Assembly: GCA_000787465.1 (NCBI GenBank)
Contig: JSYX01000373.1
Span: forward strand, 1-34,829
DNA length: 34,829 nt
Source of the DNA: Thermomucor indicae-seudaticae
Lineage: Eukaryota > Mucoromycota > Mucoromycetes > Mucorales > Lichtheimiaceae
Direction of reading: 5' to 3'
Shown one piece after another: positions 20,486 to 30,982 of the stretch. The first letter of the stretch is position 1, and each line of letters begins with the position of its first letter. Both the position numbers and the translations under genes were made by a program. The notes under the pieces are model-generated. The model made no database searches, was not told the DNA's origin, and was given only the letters and a program-made list of their open reading frames with translations.

Positions 20486-21389
20486 CATGCAAGCATCCTT
20501 CTCCAATACCTGCATGCCTGATGGGACAAGCTGTGTTTAGCACTTGCTCAAGGCTCGTGCCCGAACAACTTGCGTCAACCATATGCGGGCGTTTTACACA
20601 TCTGCTTGCAGATGTACCGGCGGCTCCAAAAGGGCACGAAGGAACTGAAAGTACCTAGCAAAGAACCTCGAACAGAAGTTGAAGTTTTCCTCGTCAGCTA
20701 TGTTGATGTATCAGGCCACACGTACCTTCTGATAGCACTGTGGAGATAGACAAACGTCTCTGGATCAAGAACGAGCAAGTCATCAGCTGTTTTCGGTTCC
20801 CTCGCTCCAGCAAGAGAGTAGACCGTTTTTTGCTGGAGTGCGACTACTACGCTCTCCGCCATTTCCTTTCACAACAAATTCACGAACGTTCTCAACATTT
20901 TGTTTAACAACAAGTTATCCAAAGCGTTGGAGTTCAGGTTGGATTCGACATTCACAATCTTCCTTCGAGCCAAGTCTTCAAAGGCAACGTGTGCTCTGAA
21001 GCTACAGCTTGGTTGTCTCCATTTCAATTCGTCTTGTCCTTCTTGCTTTCTCTCTTTGGCTATTAGCCAACTGCCAAGAGAACAGTTTTTCTTGTCTGTT
21101 TTAGTTCCCCTTTTCGTCCATTCCTACATAGTTTTATGCGTTACTGTCTTCACGATGTTATAACGCAATCAAGGTTTGCGTAATCGTGTTTAGCATGATC
21201 TATGTTCTTTTTCCGCGCAACTTTTTCTCGTGGACTCAATATTACTCCGAGCATGTGATTGGAAGAAAATGCAATTAACTCACAGGACGAAATCCGGTAT
21301 GCAAGATGCCAGTTTTCATTTATTGCTTAATGGGCGTTAATGTCATTAACACTAATTTACTATGACAAGGAAGTGTGCGTGCGGTGGAT
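20486..21389. other. no gene seen
   Basis: Open frames here are short and not protein-like. An 87-codon plus-strand frame at 20900-21163 is rich in Cys, Ser and Phe, with no splice or family support. The interval may be debris of the neighbouring transposon end. Confidence 0.45.
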
Positions 21390-21845
21390 CTATTTCTTTT
21401 CCGAGGATGGGTCATCGTCCTTGTTGGCAGTGTCCGATACCCCAAACCGTTGGGACAATGTTTTTAGCAACTCCTGCTGGTCCTTCGCCATCGCATTGAT
21501 CGTATCCTGTAACGACTGATGTTCCAGATATTCGGATTGCAAATGATTCAATAAGGTTTTGGAGGTTTCTAGGACTTGCTTGAGTTCGTCCAATGTCAGG
21601 CGGGCTTTGACAGCTTTGGGTATATAGTCTGGATGAAAGGCGTTGTTGGATGGAGTCGTGACGGGAGACGAGGCTGGAGTAACGATGGGTTGATTGTTAT
21701 GTCGTTGTCTTGATGACGATGGTCCCTGAGGCTGTTCGTCGAAAGTTTGCGGTATTGATGAAAGAACAGAGGCAGAGCGGTGAGTGCCAGGAGTGATGAA
21801 CTTCTTAATGCAAGGATTTGATGTCAGATGGCGAGCGAGCAACAT
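21390..21845 (-). CDS. 151-aa protein with probable mitochondrial presequence, unknown function
   Basis: A single exon with ATG at 21845. The first 30 or so residues are rich in Arg, Ser, Thr and Leu and lack acidic residues (MLLARHLTSNPCIKKFITPG), as in matrix-targeting presequences. A proline/serine/threonine linker follows. The C-terminal half is predicted helical and amphipathic (LTLDELKQVLETSKTLLNHL, QDTINAMAKDQQELLKTLSQ) and could form a coiled coil. I do not recognise the family. Mitochondrial location is inferred from composition only. Confidence 0.6.
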   Translation of the reverse strand: MLLARHLTSNPCIKKFITPGTHRSASVLSSIPQTFDEQPQGPSSSRQRHNNQPIVTPASSPVTTPSNNAFHPDYIPKAVKARLTLDELKQVLETSKTLLNHLQSEYLEHQSLQDTINAMAKDQQELLKTLSQRFGVSDTANKDDDPSSEKK

Positions 21846-22895
21846 GATTATATGTGTGTACCGCGAAAAATGCTAAAGGAAATTGTAAAAGAAAAAGGTC
21901 CAGGAACTCCTCTTTTAAATGAACAGTCGAGGCGGGTCCCAAATTCGGAACGAGGCGGATAAAAAAAAAGCAGCATTGATGTCATTGGTTTCCTTTCAAG
22001 ACGGACTCAGCAGCAAATCAGCAAGAGATTGCCATGGGGAATTGATTTAGGCGGGGAAAGGGAAAGCGCTTGCATCATAACACCGAACTGTCCAAAGAGA
22101 CATACCCCTATTCAACACCATAGCACCCGTGCGAAGCGCATAAACCCAGTATTAAACAAAAGTCTCGTGTTCATCGATAGTATAACAACAGTCTCCATCA
22201 TATTAATAGTCAAATAAGACGGCTTTTCCTTCGATCTTAACAGTGACATACCTAGAGTAGTACTTACTGTCGTAGCCTGAGCAATATCAACATAGCACAA
22301 CAGTCATCCGCCTCAACGATGTCGCTTCGCGCGAATCAATGTTGCCTCCTTGACCGCTGTAGTGCACTGCTCCATGATCGGGCACCTGAACACTTAGGGC
22401 GCAAGCAAGCGACGGCTGTCGCCTTCTAACCTGCATAAACGTGAAAGAATCTTGAAATATTACTGATTGACACTAACGATCATTGGTCTTATCACCTAAA
22501 TGCTGCAGATCGTAGACCAACTTCTGCAACAGGTGAATACCAATACAAACTTTCTGATGAATGCAAACCTATTTGCTGGAAAAGCGAATTCAGAAGATCT
22601 CTATCGATTAGGGATTTATCATGACATATCAAGGAAGACTCTTGCTTCTGGCAAGATCAGATGGAGAATGGTATGATATACTGACATCAAGTGGCAAGAA
22701 CGATATTGCGTCATTGGATCACAGGGATCTTTCCAGATGAACCTGGTTCTGTATTTGTCTCGCAGTTACTGCTTCTGGAATAAACATTGGCGCGGCTCTT
22801 GAAAACAGCGAGAAGTTCATGTCTGATAAGAGTAGATATTCTAGCTTCAAAAATTTCCACGATATGGTTCGAGTACGCGGTCGCCAATAAGACGC
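21846..22895. other. region of ambiguous coding potential
   Basis: From 22448 to 22904 several overlapping plus-strand frames look partly protein-like. Examples are frame 2 from 22448 (LLIDTNDHWSYHLN) and frame 1 from 22621 (TYQGRLLLLARSDGEWYDIL). Each is stopped within about 60-90 codons and I could not chain them. A CTAAC branch-like word followed by an AG lies just before 22448. The stretch may hold upstream exons of the C19-like locus or a decayed gene. 21846-22440 shows nothing clear. Confidence 0.35.
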
Positions 22896-23198
22896 ATGCT
22901 TCTGTCAACACGTCAGACGTCCTCGGCAGGGTTGAGTTTGGAGTTTCGAGAATTCCTGTGCGCCGAGCTTGAAAGTCTCGAAATGACGAAACTAGATCTG
23001 TGGCATCTTGTCATTTGTGGTCGTGACCTCGTGGCCAAGCAAGAGCTGCGTGATGGAGTAAAAGAAATTTTGCATGGAACAACGGCCGAGGAAGAATATG
23101 TCGACGTGACGCTGGTAACAGAAGCACAGCTGGTGAGCGGCAGGCGAGTGGAGCAGCGGACCGCATATTTGACGGTTGAGGACCTCGATGAGATATGA
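22896..23198 (+). CDS. 100-codon ORF of unknown nature upstream of the C19-like gene
   Basis: ATG at 22896 opens a frame with good amino-acid composition (LDLWHLVICGRDLVAKQELR, TAEEEYVDVTLVTEAQL). Its TGA overlaps the ATG of the downstream gene (ATGA at 23195-23198). It could be an upstream exon whose splice I failed to find; a GTGAGC donor-like site lies at 23133. It could also be a separate small gene, or an older part of the same decaying element. I recognise no domain. Confidence 0.35.
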   Translation: MLLSTRQTSSAGLSLEFREFLCAELESLEMTKLDLWHLVICGRDLVAKQELRDGVKEILHGTTAEEEYVDVTLVTEAQLVSGRRVEQRTAYLTVEDLDEI

Positions 23199-24268
23199 GC
23201 TTCATGAATTTGGAAGATAATATGGATAACGAAAGCAGCGGATATGAACACTCGGCAGAGACGGGGCTTGATGATTGTCATGACGGCAACGGCCAAGGCA
23301 TGTCTGAAACTATGTAGAGTAGGCAGCGATCCGAGATAACAGTAAAGGCAAGCGACGGCTACGGACTCGCCCTGGATCCAAACCGATACAATTCTTGCTA
23401 CATTGATGCTGTCGTTGAAATGCTTTGGCATTCTATACTTCTCCACATCGAGATTGAACGTATCGCCATGCAAAGCCATAATCCAGTTGACAAGATACTG
23501 CCCGAAACGTTCGCCATGACGAAGCAAGCTGGTGGCCGTATCCCTGCCTCAGAAAGGATGCGCCAGTTTGTCTGGAATGGCGTGATCAACCGGCACGAAG
23601 GCAGGCAACGGCCTTTCCAAAAAGGCCTCATGCACGACGTAGTAGACTTCTTCGAGGAGTTGATGGAACAGGCATCCATTCACCTGTAAGGCTGTTTTAA
23701 ATACGACAAAAAACGATACAACATGTGCGAGGAACACGAAAGCCATTGTTGCTTTATATTGCCCAAACCGGCAGAATGTGGCATTCTGAATGGCGTCGTG
23801 ATGTCTCTGCCGGCGACCGTTATTGACGAGTACCAGCTGACAAGCAAAGCGGACGACTTCGTCAAGACGATCATGGAATACTGCATCGGACATCAGTCAG
23901 CAAGACAACGATGCATTAAATGTCAAGGCCAGGCAGTGCAATGCAATCTTCCGTTGAAGGATCCGCAATTTCTGTTCTTCGCTGACAGACTGGGTGGATA
24001 TGAGACGCGAAACGATAACATCGTTTTCCCCTTTTGTCTACGTCTCTATTCAGAGCAGTACCAACTACACACGAAGATTCACTCTACCGTAAGAGGCGGC
24101 ATCCATTTTCTAGCGACGGCAGTTATCCACAACAACGGCGGGACATTCCTAGCGGAATTGAACAATCTCCATAAACCAGGCAAAGTCTTGACAAAGAAGG
24201 AAGAAGAATTCGAGAACTATTTTGCGCGCATCAAGCACCCGCTGATAGCATGTTATATAAAGCTTTAG
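23195..24268 (+). CDS. stand-alone C19 (USP-like) cysteine-peptidase domain protein, diverged
   Basis: Ubiquitin-specific proteases cleave ubiquitin from targets through a Cys box and a His box. Three exons (23195-23276, 23343-23685, 23743-24268) join in phase with 66- and 57-bp introns and give 316 aa. The Cys box reads NRYNSCYIDAVVEMLWHS with Cys46, comparable to the USP motif N-x-CYMN. Candidate zinc-ribbon cysteines are C189, C199, C202 and C209. The next segment, VFPFCLRL, fits the strand after the zinc ribbon in the USP fingers region. The His box is altered: IHFLATAVIHNNGGTFLAEL (H271) lacks the G-H-Y that normally carries the catalytic histidine, so activity is doubtful. The first donor (GTCATG) is weak and the true start may lie upstream. 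There are no other domains, so the domain stands alone, unlike most cellular USPs. It could be a domesticated mobile-element peptidase. Family assignment is by motif reading only. Confidence 0.55.
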
Positions 24269-24299
24269 ACATTTAGACATTTCCAAAATTATATACACG

Positions 24300-24305
24300 A
24301 ATAAA
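24300..24305 (+). terminator. candidate polyadenylation signal of the C19-like gene
   Basis: AATAAA lies 32 bp after the stop codon, in an AT-rich context. It supports this being an expressed 3' end. Confidence 0.45.
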
Positions 24306-24658
24306 AGTTACATAGGATGGTGTGATGTAAGTCTCATGGAGTCTTTTGTCGAGTTATATGAACAGAATGCTGTAATGAGTGATTGCTGTAAATGCTTTTC
24401 TGCCTCTTGAACATGGTCTGAACGCCCAAAAAATGGTGCATAAAAGTAGCACCAAGAGGTTGCGCCATAACGCACTTTGATTGGACATTTAATTACAGAG
24501 TAACAGAACAAACAGTGAACTTGCACTAAAACAATAAGATCCTACCCGCATACTTTTTGCTCATGGCAGTGCAAATATTTAATAGATCACGTACGAAAGA
24601 CGGTCAGCAAAGAGGAACATGATGGGATCCAATGATGCATATCTGGAAAGAATCAGGT

Positions 24659-25588
24659 TTACTGGGTCGAAGGTCCTGGCTCCCACTGTGCGTTGAGCTC
24701 TTTATCATCATCACTACCAGTAGGTTGAGCTGTGTCTCCCCATATCTTTTCAATCTTTGCCGGCAAAAAATGGCGAAGATAATCATGGATGTGTTTGCAA
24801 TCGCAACTAGGGGATACAGAAAGAGTTATTGAGTAAATCAGACAGAGAGACCTGCAAATATTTACCCGTCATGTTTCAAAAGCTGATCACGCAAGAAAAA
24901 GAATTCTCGCCTCAATTGATCTTCAAATTTCCTAAGACGGTCATTCAGCTTTCCGGCTTTGTCGTTTTGTTGGACAAGATCCTCGACGTGTTCCCTTTTG
25001 CGTTGTCGGCACCGGGATGCTGTAAGGGGAAGGTACTAGTTAGACGCGACACATACAATTTTAAAAGAAAAAGCTACCAGCTACACGGTTCTTCTCTAGT
25101 GCTCGCAAACGTGGATGTTTATTCTCATCGGAAACACGCTGCTTGCGACTGCTGCTGCTTCTTTGAGTTTCTGTCTGGATAGAGGCAAATTCCTCAGCTT
25201 CTTGCCAGAGCTGTTTCCCGTCGTCGCTGGCGCCGGGCGTGGTCAACGTGCTGGACCCGCTAGGTGTACCTAATGTGCTGGATCCACTAGGTGTATCTAA
25301 CGTGCTGCATCCAGTAGGCGTAGTAGAATCCTGTGTTTGTGTATTTTCTATCGACCATGCAGGACCATACGTAGCGTAAGGTATATTAGCCGCGAAAGAA
25401 GAAACTGTAGTGGGAGGCCCTTCTATGACGGCATTCGGTAATACAGAAGAACTACTAGCGCAAATGGCTGCAGCTTCATTGTCAAATAGGAAGCCTGCTA
25501 TCTGATCACTACCAGGATCCACGCTGACTTTTGCAGGGTCCACATAGGGCAAGGAGGATGAACTATCTTGGCTAGGATCTCCAGACAT
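24659..25588 (-). CDS. bZIP transcription factor, ATF/CREB type
   Basis: Nuclear sequence-specific regulator. Exons are 25078-25588, 24866-25019 and 24659-24806 (270 aa), with introns of 58 and 59 bp. The first intron cuts the basic region, which reads EKNRVAASRCRQRKREHVED (residues 165-184) once joined. This N-R-x-A-A-x-R-C-R-Q-R-K signature is that of ATF2/Atf1/CREB-type bZIPs. A leucine-zipper-like helix with irregular heptads follows. It ends LRDQLLKHDGCDC, which recalls the LL-x-HKDC ending of the ATF group. The N-terminal half is Ser/Thr/Pro-rich and contains three near-identical TP-(S/T)-G-x-STL repeats (about residues 99-122). In-frame ATG at 25588 is preferred over an upstream TTG. 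Targets and stress role are not deducible from sequence. Confidence 0.85.
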
Positions 25589-25783
25589 TTTGCCACTTCG
25601 AGTCAAGGGCAAAAACTGGGAACGAAGAGAAGAGAAAAGAACGGCACCTTACATCTCGATGCAGACCAAACTTCCACGCATGGCTACTAGTTATTTATCA
25701 TCTTATAATCCGTCATTAATGTAACGAAGATATAAAGTGTATTTTTTGCAGATGCCATACAGGGTAATATTTCCCGAATTTCT

Positions 25784-27772
25784 CTAGTTGTCTTCTTCTG
25801 GCTTCATGGCGGGGAACAAAAGTACCTCCTACAGAGAACAGTTAGGAATGCTAAGAATGGCTCATGCATATTATTCAATAATACCTTGATGTTGTTTGAA
25901 TCCGTCAAAAACATCGTAAGCCGATCTATGCCCATACCCCAACCACCAGTAGGTGGCAGACCATATTCAAGGGCCTGGCAGAAGTTCTCGTCTATAACTT
26001 GCGCTTCGTCATCACCAGCTGCCTTATCCTTGGCTTGCTGTGCAAACCGCTCGCGCTGGTCAAATGGATCGTTCAACTCAGTGTAAGCATTGCAGACTTC
26101 CTTGGTGGCCACAAACAGCTCAAATCGTTCGCAAAGGCCAGGCTTGTCGCGATGTTGCTTGGCCAGTGGTGACATCATCATAGGGTGGCCCATAATGAAC
26201 GTAGGGTTAATACAAGACTCTTCGATAAATTCACCGACAAGCTACAGCAGCGTAATGTCATGAGTAAAGCGACGTATCCAAACAGCAGCAGCATCGTCAT
26301 CATCAACACATTACCTTGTCCAGCAGACGAGCATTTGTACGAGGTTCAGAGCAATCTACGTTGTGCTTAATGCAAAGATCAGACAGGAATTTGTTGGTCT
26401 CTGCTGTATGCAGTTGGTCGCTAGGTGGGAACTTGACGTTGAGCTTCTCTTCTAATGTCTCAATCATATCCACGCGTCGGAATGGAGGAGTAAAGTCAAT
26501 GTCCAATGTAGGACCATCGGGGCCTTCAGGGTGGTATTGAATCTTGTAGGTTCCGAACAGGTGCTTGACCATGCCGGACAGGAGCTTCTCAGTGATATCC
26601 ATCAGATCATGCATATCAGCGTATGCCATATAGAATTCACAGGTCGTGAACTCAGGGTTGTGTGTCAGATCAATGCCTTCGTTACGGAATTGACGGCCGA
26701 TCTCGTACACACGATCCAATCCACCAACAGTAAGCATCTTCAAGTAAAGCTCGGGTGCAATACGCATGTACATGTCGAGATTCAGGTCATTGTGGTGGGT
26801 GATGAAAGGCTTTGCCGTTGCACCACCGGCAATCATGTTCATCATGGGTGTTTCTACTTCCAAGAAACCAAGGTTGTCAAGGAACGACCGCAAGTAAGAA
26901 ATGATCTTCGAGCGAGTGATGAACTTGTCACGAACGTGATTGTTCATGATCAAATCCAGGTAACGCTTACGATACCGCAGTTCCTGATCCTTAAAGCCGT
27001 AGTGGGCCTTGGGCAACATGCGGAGGCAAGGCGACAGAAGCGTCACTTCCTTGGGGAAGATGGAAAGTTCACCGCGCTTCGTCTTCCCGGGCATACCACG
27101 GACACCAACAATGTCACCACGTCGCAACAGATCATGGATAGCCGCATAATCACCTTCGGCATCCTGTGCAGCGGCCATAATCTGGATCTTGACACCGTCG
27201 CCGTGCAAATCGTAGAATCGCAACTTGGCACCCGATGCACGCTTGTTGTGAATACGACCAGCAACAGTGACAATCTCATTTTCAAGACGTTCGCCTGTCT
27301 CGATGTGGCTGTACTTGGCGATAAATTCGGGAATCGTCAGCTGGACGTGGAACTTGTGAGGGTAAGGGTTGGGGTTCTTGTCCTCACGCCGTGCGAGAAT
27401 TGTCTTGCTGCGAAGTTCAAAGTATTGCTGTAAAAGACACAGTAGTTAGCCGCCATTCGCAAACTTGAGTATTACAATGGCATTACTAACGTTAGGGTTC
27501 AATTCTTCTTCACCCTCTTCGGAACTCTTAGGCTTTGCCGCAGAACCGGCATTGGCAGCAGCGCTGGCAGCCTTGGCGGCCTTGGCAGCTTCCTTCTCAC
27601 GCTGCTTCTGGCGTCTCTTCAGTTCGCTGAACAACAGCTTGTCATTAGCCATGCGTGACAACATGACGGAAATCTCGCAAGGTACTCACGACTTGGAAAT
27701 CATTTCGCCCGTAACTGGATCCTTCTGAAGGTTCTTCTCATTAACGGCGGCGGCACTTTCGGTCCCTGGCAT
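25784..27772 (-). CDS. KRS1: lysyl-tRNA synthetase, class II, cytosolic
   Basis: Charges tRNA-Lys with lysine using ATP. Exons are 27690-27772, 27491-27626, 26315-27427, 25885-26241 and 25784-25828; introns are 56-73 bp, total 577 aa, close to the yeast and human cytosolic enzymes. A basic Lys/Ala-rich N-terminal extension ([20 protein letters not shown]) is followed by the OB-fold anticodon-binding domain ([20 protein letters not shown]). The class II core has motif 1 ([10 protein letters not shown]), the conserved GGATAKPF, motif 2 ([20 protein letters not shown]) and motif 3 ([11 protein letters not shown]). The 15-codon final exon supplies [14 protein letters not shown]. No mitochondrial presequence is visible at the chosen ATG. 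No anomalies. Confidence 0.96.
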
Positions 27773-28191
27773 TGCGATAGGCAACAAGACTTTTTGGCAC
27801 TTCTTTTTCTGACAGGCGATCAAAAAATTTTTACTGCGGTCTCGATTTGCTCTGATTCAAAAATCGAGCTCGGGAAATCCTATTTGTTTTGACGCACCAA
27901 AAGAAGCGTGCGGCCCTGCCAGGAGCCGTGATAGGCACCAAAAAGACAGGTCCACCGCTTTCGAACAATTCTGGTTCTAGTAGCACTTTGCTAGAGACTT
28001 CCTCATTGATCATCCTCAACCTGTCGACGCCACCGACGATACATCCGCAGTACAAATCCAATTCATCCTGAGAAACGGTAAGCTCCTATTCCATATGCAG
28101 ACGAAACAGAAGTTGTTCGTCTGCCTTTCGAAGGCTCGAACGGAGAATAGTAGCACGGATTGGTTCAAATTGGCTAAGGCGTAGGATTCAT

Positions 28192-28335
28192 ATGTCGATG
28201 GGTATAGCGTATTCTACAAAACACCAAGCATTTATAGAACTATTTCAGCAAATGCAAACACCTAAAGAGTTCCAGCAACACAAATGCCAACAAGTTAGAC
28301 AAGAGATGTTATTGCCCTGCCATAAGAGGCCGTAA
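28192..28335 (+). CDS. 47-codon ORF, doubtful
   Basis: A short ATG-started frame with a glutamine-rich helical composition (AFIELFQQMQTPKEFQQHKC). It lies in the 990-bp gap between LysRS and ASH2. That gap also holds a 60-codon plus-strand frame without an ATG (27889-28071). The two could be exons of one small gene, but no phase-consistent junction was found. Apart from these the gap shows nothing. Confidence 0.2.
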   Translation: MSMGIAYSTKHQAFIELFQQMQTPKEFQQHKCQQVRQEMLLPCHKRP

Positions 28336-28762
28336 CCGGCTGCTCAGGAGCCTGGCGGTCTGAAGATTCTCAGAAGGGAAGGCATTCTTCGATTGACTAT
28401 ATTGAATCTCATCATTGTATTGCATTTTTGCATCAAACTCTACGAGCAAAACGCTGTGTCGGCCAAAATAGATATCTAAGCAGAGAGATTTCATTCGGTG
28501 TTCTGTATACTCTTTTGTTTTCTCTCTTCTCAATATTACGAGCATACTTAACTCGACACTCGTTGAAACGTTATGTTACCGTGCTGTTCATACCATCGAT
28601 AAGAGCGCATCTGTGAAGTTTATCATCCAAATTACCAAATTGTTCCTTTTCTCTCTATCACCAGCATCCTGTATTTATCGAAAGGCTTTTCATACAATCC
28701 AGCTTTAATTAGAGTTATTATAGCAACTTTTTGATTTAGTTTGGACAAACTAAACACTAGTT

Positions 28763-30847
28763 TTACGGTAGGCGAAGCGATTTTGATACCTCATCTAGTA
28801 AGTCCCACATCGACTCTTCCGCCATATATTCAACATATCGCTGGCTCATGGGCTTCCATTCTTCGTCGACTTGTGGTGGGTACTGGAAATCGGGACCAAA
28901 ATTGCATGTTACCATTCCACCCTTAAATACGCTCACGGCTGGGTAATAACCGAGCGTCCCATCGTCCACGATTGGAGGATCTTCACTCCACTGCTTCTGT
29001 CGGGCTCCGTCAAAATCGTCCTCTTCAGTTGCTATTCTGTTCCTATCGGCTGCTTTCTTGTGCTTTTTTCGCTTCTTTGATTTTCGTTCCATCACAGTTT
29101 CGGGTAACCGGCCGAAATCTTCGTAATCGATCAAGTCTTTAAACATTACACCCTGACAGACCCCGTTCTTATAGACTGTAATGGATGAACCTTCAATGAC
29201 CTTGGGTTGGTAATCGTTTTCGTCCGGTTTGTGATAAGGGTCAGCCAAAATCTCCATCTCTTTGCTTGGCCTGTAATCTTTCTCCTCAAACCACAAGTGC
29301 TCTTTGTAAGCAATCGGTATGCGCTTTCGGCAGGGACTCTTGAAATTCGACCGAGGTTTGGGTGGCAAGTGTATATAAAGGCCAATAACATCTCCAGTTT
29401 TGAACGGCTCGCCATATTTCTGCGGCCTCGAACAGAACATTTTCTCACCGGTTTTGTCGCGGTATCCATATCCATATGCATCGTACCCAACAGGAGCGTT
29501 AAGGCATGCTAATAACATTGCTAAGTTAAGCCGATGATATCGCGCACTGATCGTTCTCTCTCTTACCTTCACGCCTTGCCCATCCGATGCGCACATGAGG
29601 ACCATTTGGATCAGAATCTCCCGCAGCGTTTCGTATGGTGGCCTCCCAAAACCAGTTGCCTTCTTTGACACCAACGTTGGCTCGGCACATGCGGAACCCT
29701 TTCTCAGTTGCAACAGTCAAACCATCTTTCGCCACCGAGATGTACGGACTTCTGTCGGCGACACTGATTGCACATCCCTTGTGTTCACTCTCAGCCTGCT
29801 GATAAGCTACAAGGGGCAGTATGGATGGCTCGCATGGGATATATTTGAAACCAAAGCGGTTGAACGGGTGATCAGTGTTGGTGGAGGTGCTGGGGAACGC
29901 GGAAGTTAAGGTGCTGCCTGGTAGTATCAGAGAGCGAGAGTTGGGTGACGGTGTTGTTGTCGTTGGAGAAACGGAACGTCGCTTAGCTGGACGAGAGGTT
30001 CCTGGTTCTTGCTCTATCTTTCTCTTCTCCTTTGGTACTCGGGGTATCGGAACAGGAATTTTCCCAGTCGTCTAGCAGTCAATACATCAGTAACTTGGGT
30101 AGTCATTAGATAACTAAGTTGGACTTCTTACCTGCGAACTAGTCGGCCGTATATGCCACAGATCAGGGTCAGCAAGACAGAAGTCGGAGGCAGCGGAGCG
30201 TTGCCTTTCATCCTTTGCTACGAACGTGTCTTTCGAGGAATAAAGGCAGCTACCAAGTGTAGCCCACCTGTTTCATGTCAATAATTCAGAACGATTACCC
30301 ATATGGAAATATACGCTTAGCTTACCATGTCGTCGTTCGTGCACGCTCAGTGCAGATACTTTTCCAGTGCTTATCGACAAAAGGTATGATTTCTTTTTTG
30401 TTAAAGTAGTATTGCTCAGGCCGCCATTCTCGCATAAGTGCTGCATTTCTGCTATCAAAAAGTTCGCGATCTTCTGTGCTTACGCGGCGGAGGATTTGTT
30501 CAAGAATAAGGTTGGCGATTGTGGTCGAACAAATGTCTTTCCATCCCGCCGTTGTACGCTCAAAGGTTTCAACGTGTTTATCGCTGCAATTGAGACAGAC
30601 GAACACATAATTGGTTGTGAAAAGCAGATCGGGAGGATTGGCTACGGATGTGCACTCTGCATGGAACCAGTTTTTGCAAGCTAAATGCAAAACTGTTAAA
30701 AAAGATCACGGAAAAGCTGAACTACTCCGTCGACGTACAGCGACACTGCAAGCAAATATCCAAAAGATTCCTGTCTTGCCCGCAATAACAATATTGATGC
30801 TCAAGATTAACGGTGTGGGTATCGTTCCAAGTCAGGTTATCGTCCAT
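28763..30847 (-). CDS. ASH2: Ash2/Bre2-type COMPASS subunit (PHD-like finger + SPRY)
   Basis: Ash2 is a core subunit of the Set1/COMPASS histone H3-K4 methyltransferase and stimulates methylation with Swd1/RbBP5. Exons are 30739-30847, 30326-30680, 30132-30267, 29567-30071 and 28763-29508 (616 aa); introns are 58-60 bp. The N-terminal atypical zinc finger appears after splicing (C20, C22, C32, C35, C38, H43, C46, C65, C68). A winged-helix region follows (LREL-like helices, EIIPFVDKHW). A disordered basic linker comes next, then the SPRY domain (KGFRMCRANVGVKEGNWFWE, HVRIGWARRE, APVGYDAYGYGYRDKTG). It ends with the conserved VTCNFGPDFQYPP and the C-terminal helix WDLLDEVSKSL. An in-frame ATG at 30904 would add 19 residues. 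The 5' splice of exon 5 could also be 12 nt upstream. Divergent from the G-patch gene. Confidence 0.93.
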
Positions 30848-30982
30848 TGAGTAAAAAGAGGCCCTTTCCTGGCTTGCTGATGATTTCCCAGCCGGTCTGC
30901 CCATCAAATTTAAACTCACTTGGTGTACAAAATCCGAACATCTTTCTTTCTGTAGAAGCGAACTCGAAAAACGGCGTCGACA
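30848..30982. promoter_or_regulatory. shared divergent promoter region ASH2/G-patch gene
   Basis: 135 bp separate the two start codons, so transcription in both directions must start here or inside the opposite gene. No clear TATA element was seen. If ASH2 uses the upstream ATG at 30904, the gap shrinks to 78 bp. Confidence 0.5.

Noticed and set aside
26531..27433. 300-codon plus-strand ORF opposite lysyl-tRNA synthetase
   Set aside because: It is the antisense shadow of the long, strongly conserved LysRS exon 3; no family resemblance and biased composition.
27889..28071. 60-codon plus-strand frame with good composition upstream of LysRS
   Set aside because: It has no ATG, and I found no upstream exon or phase-consistent downstream exon; kept only as a comment.
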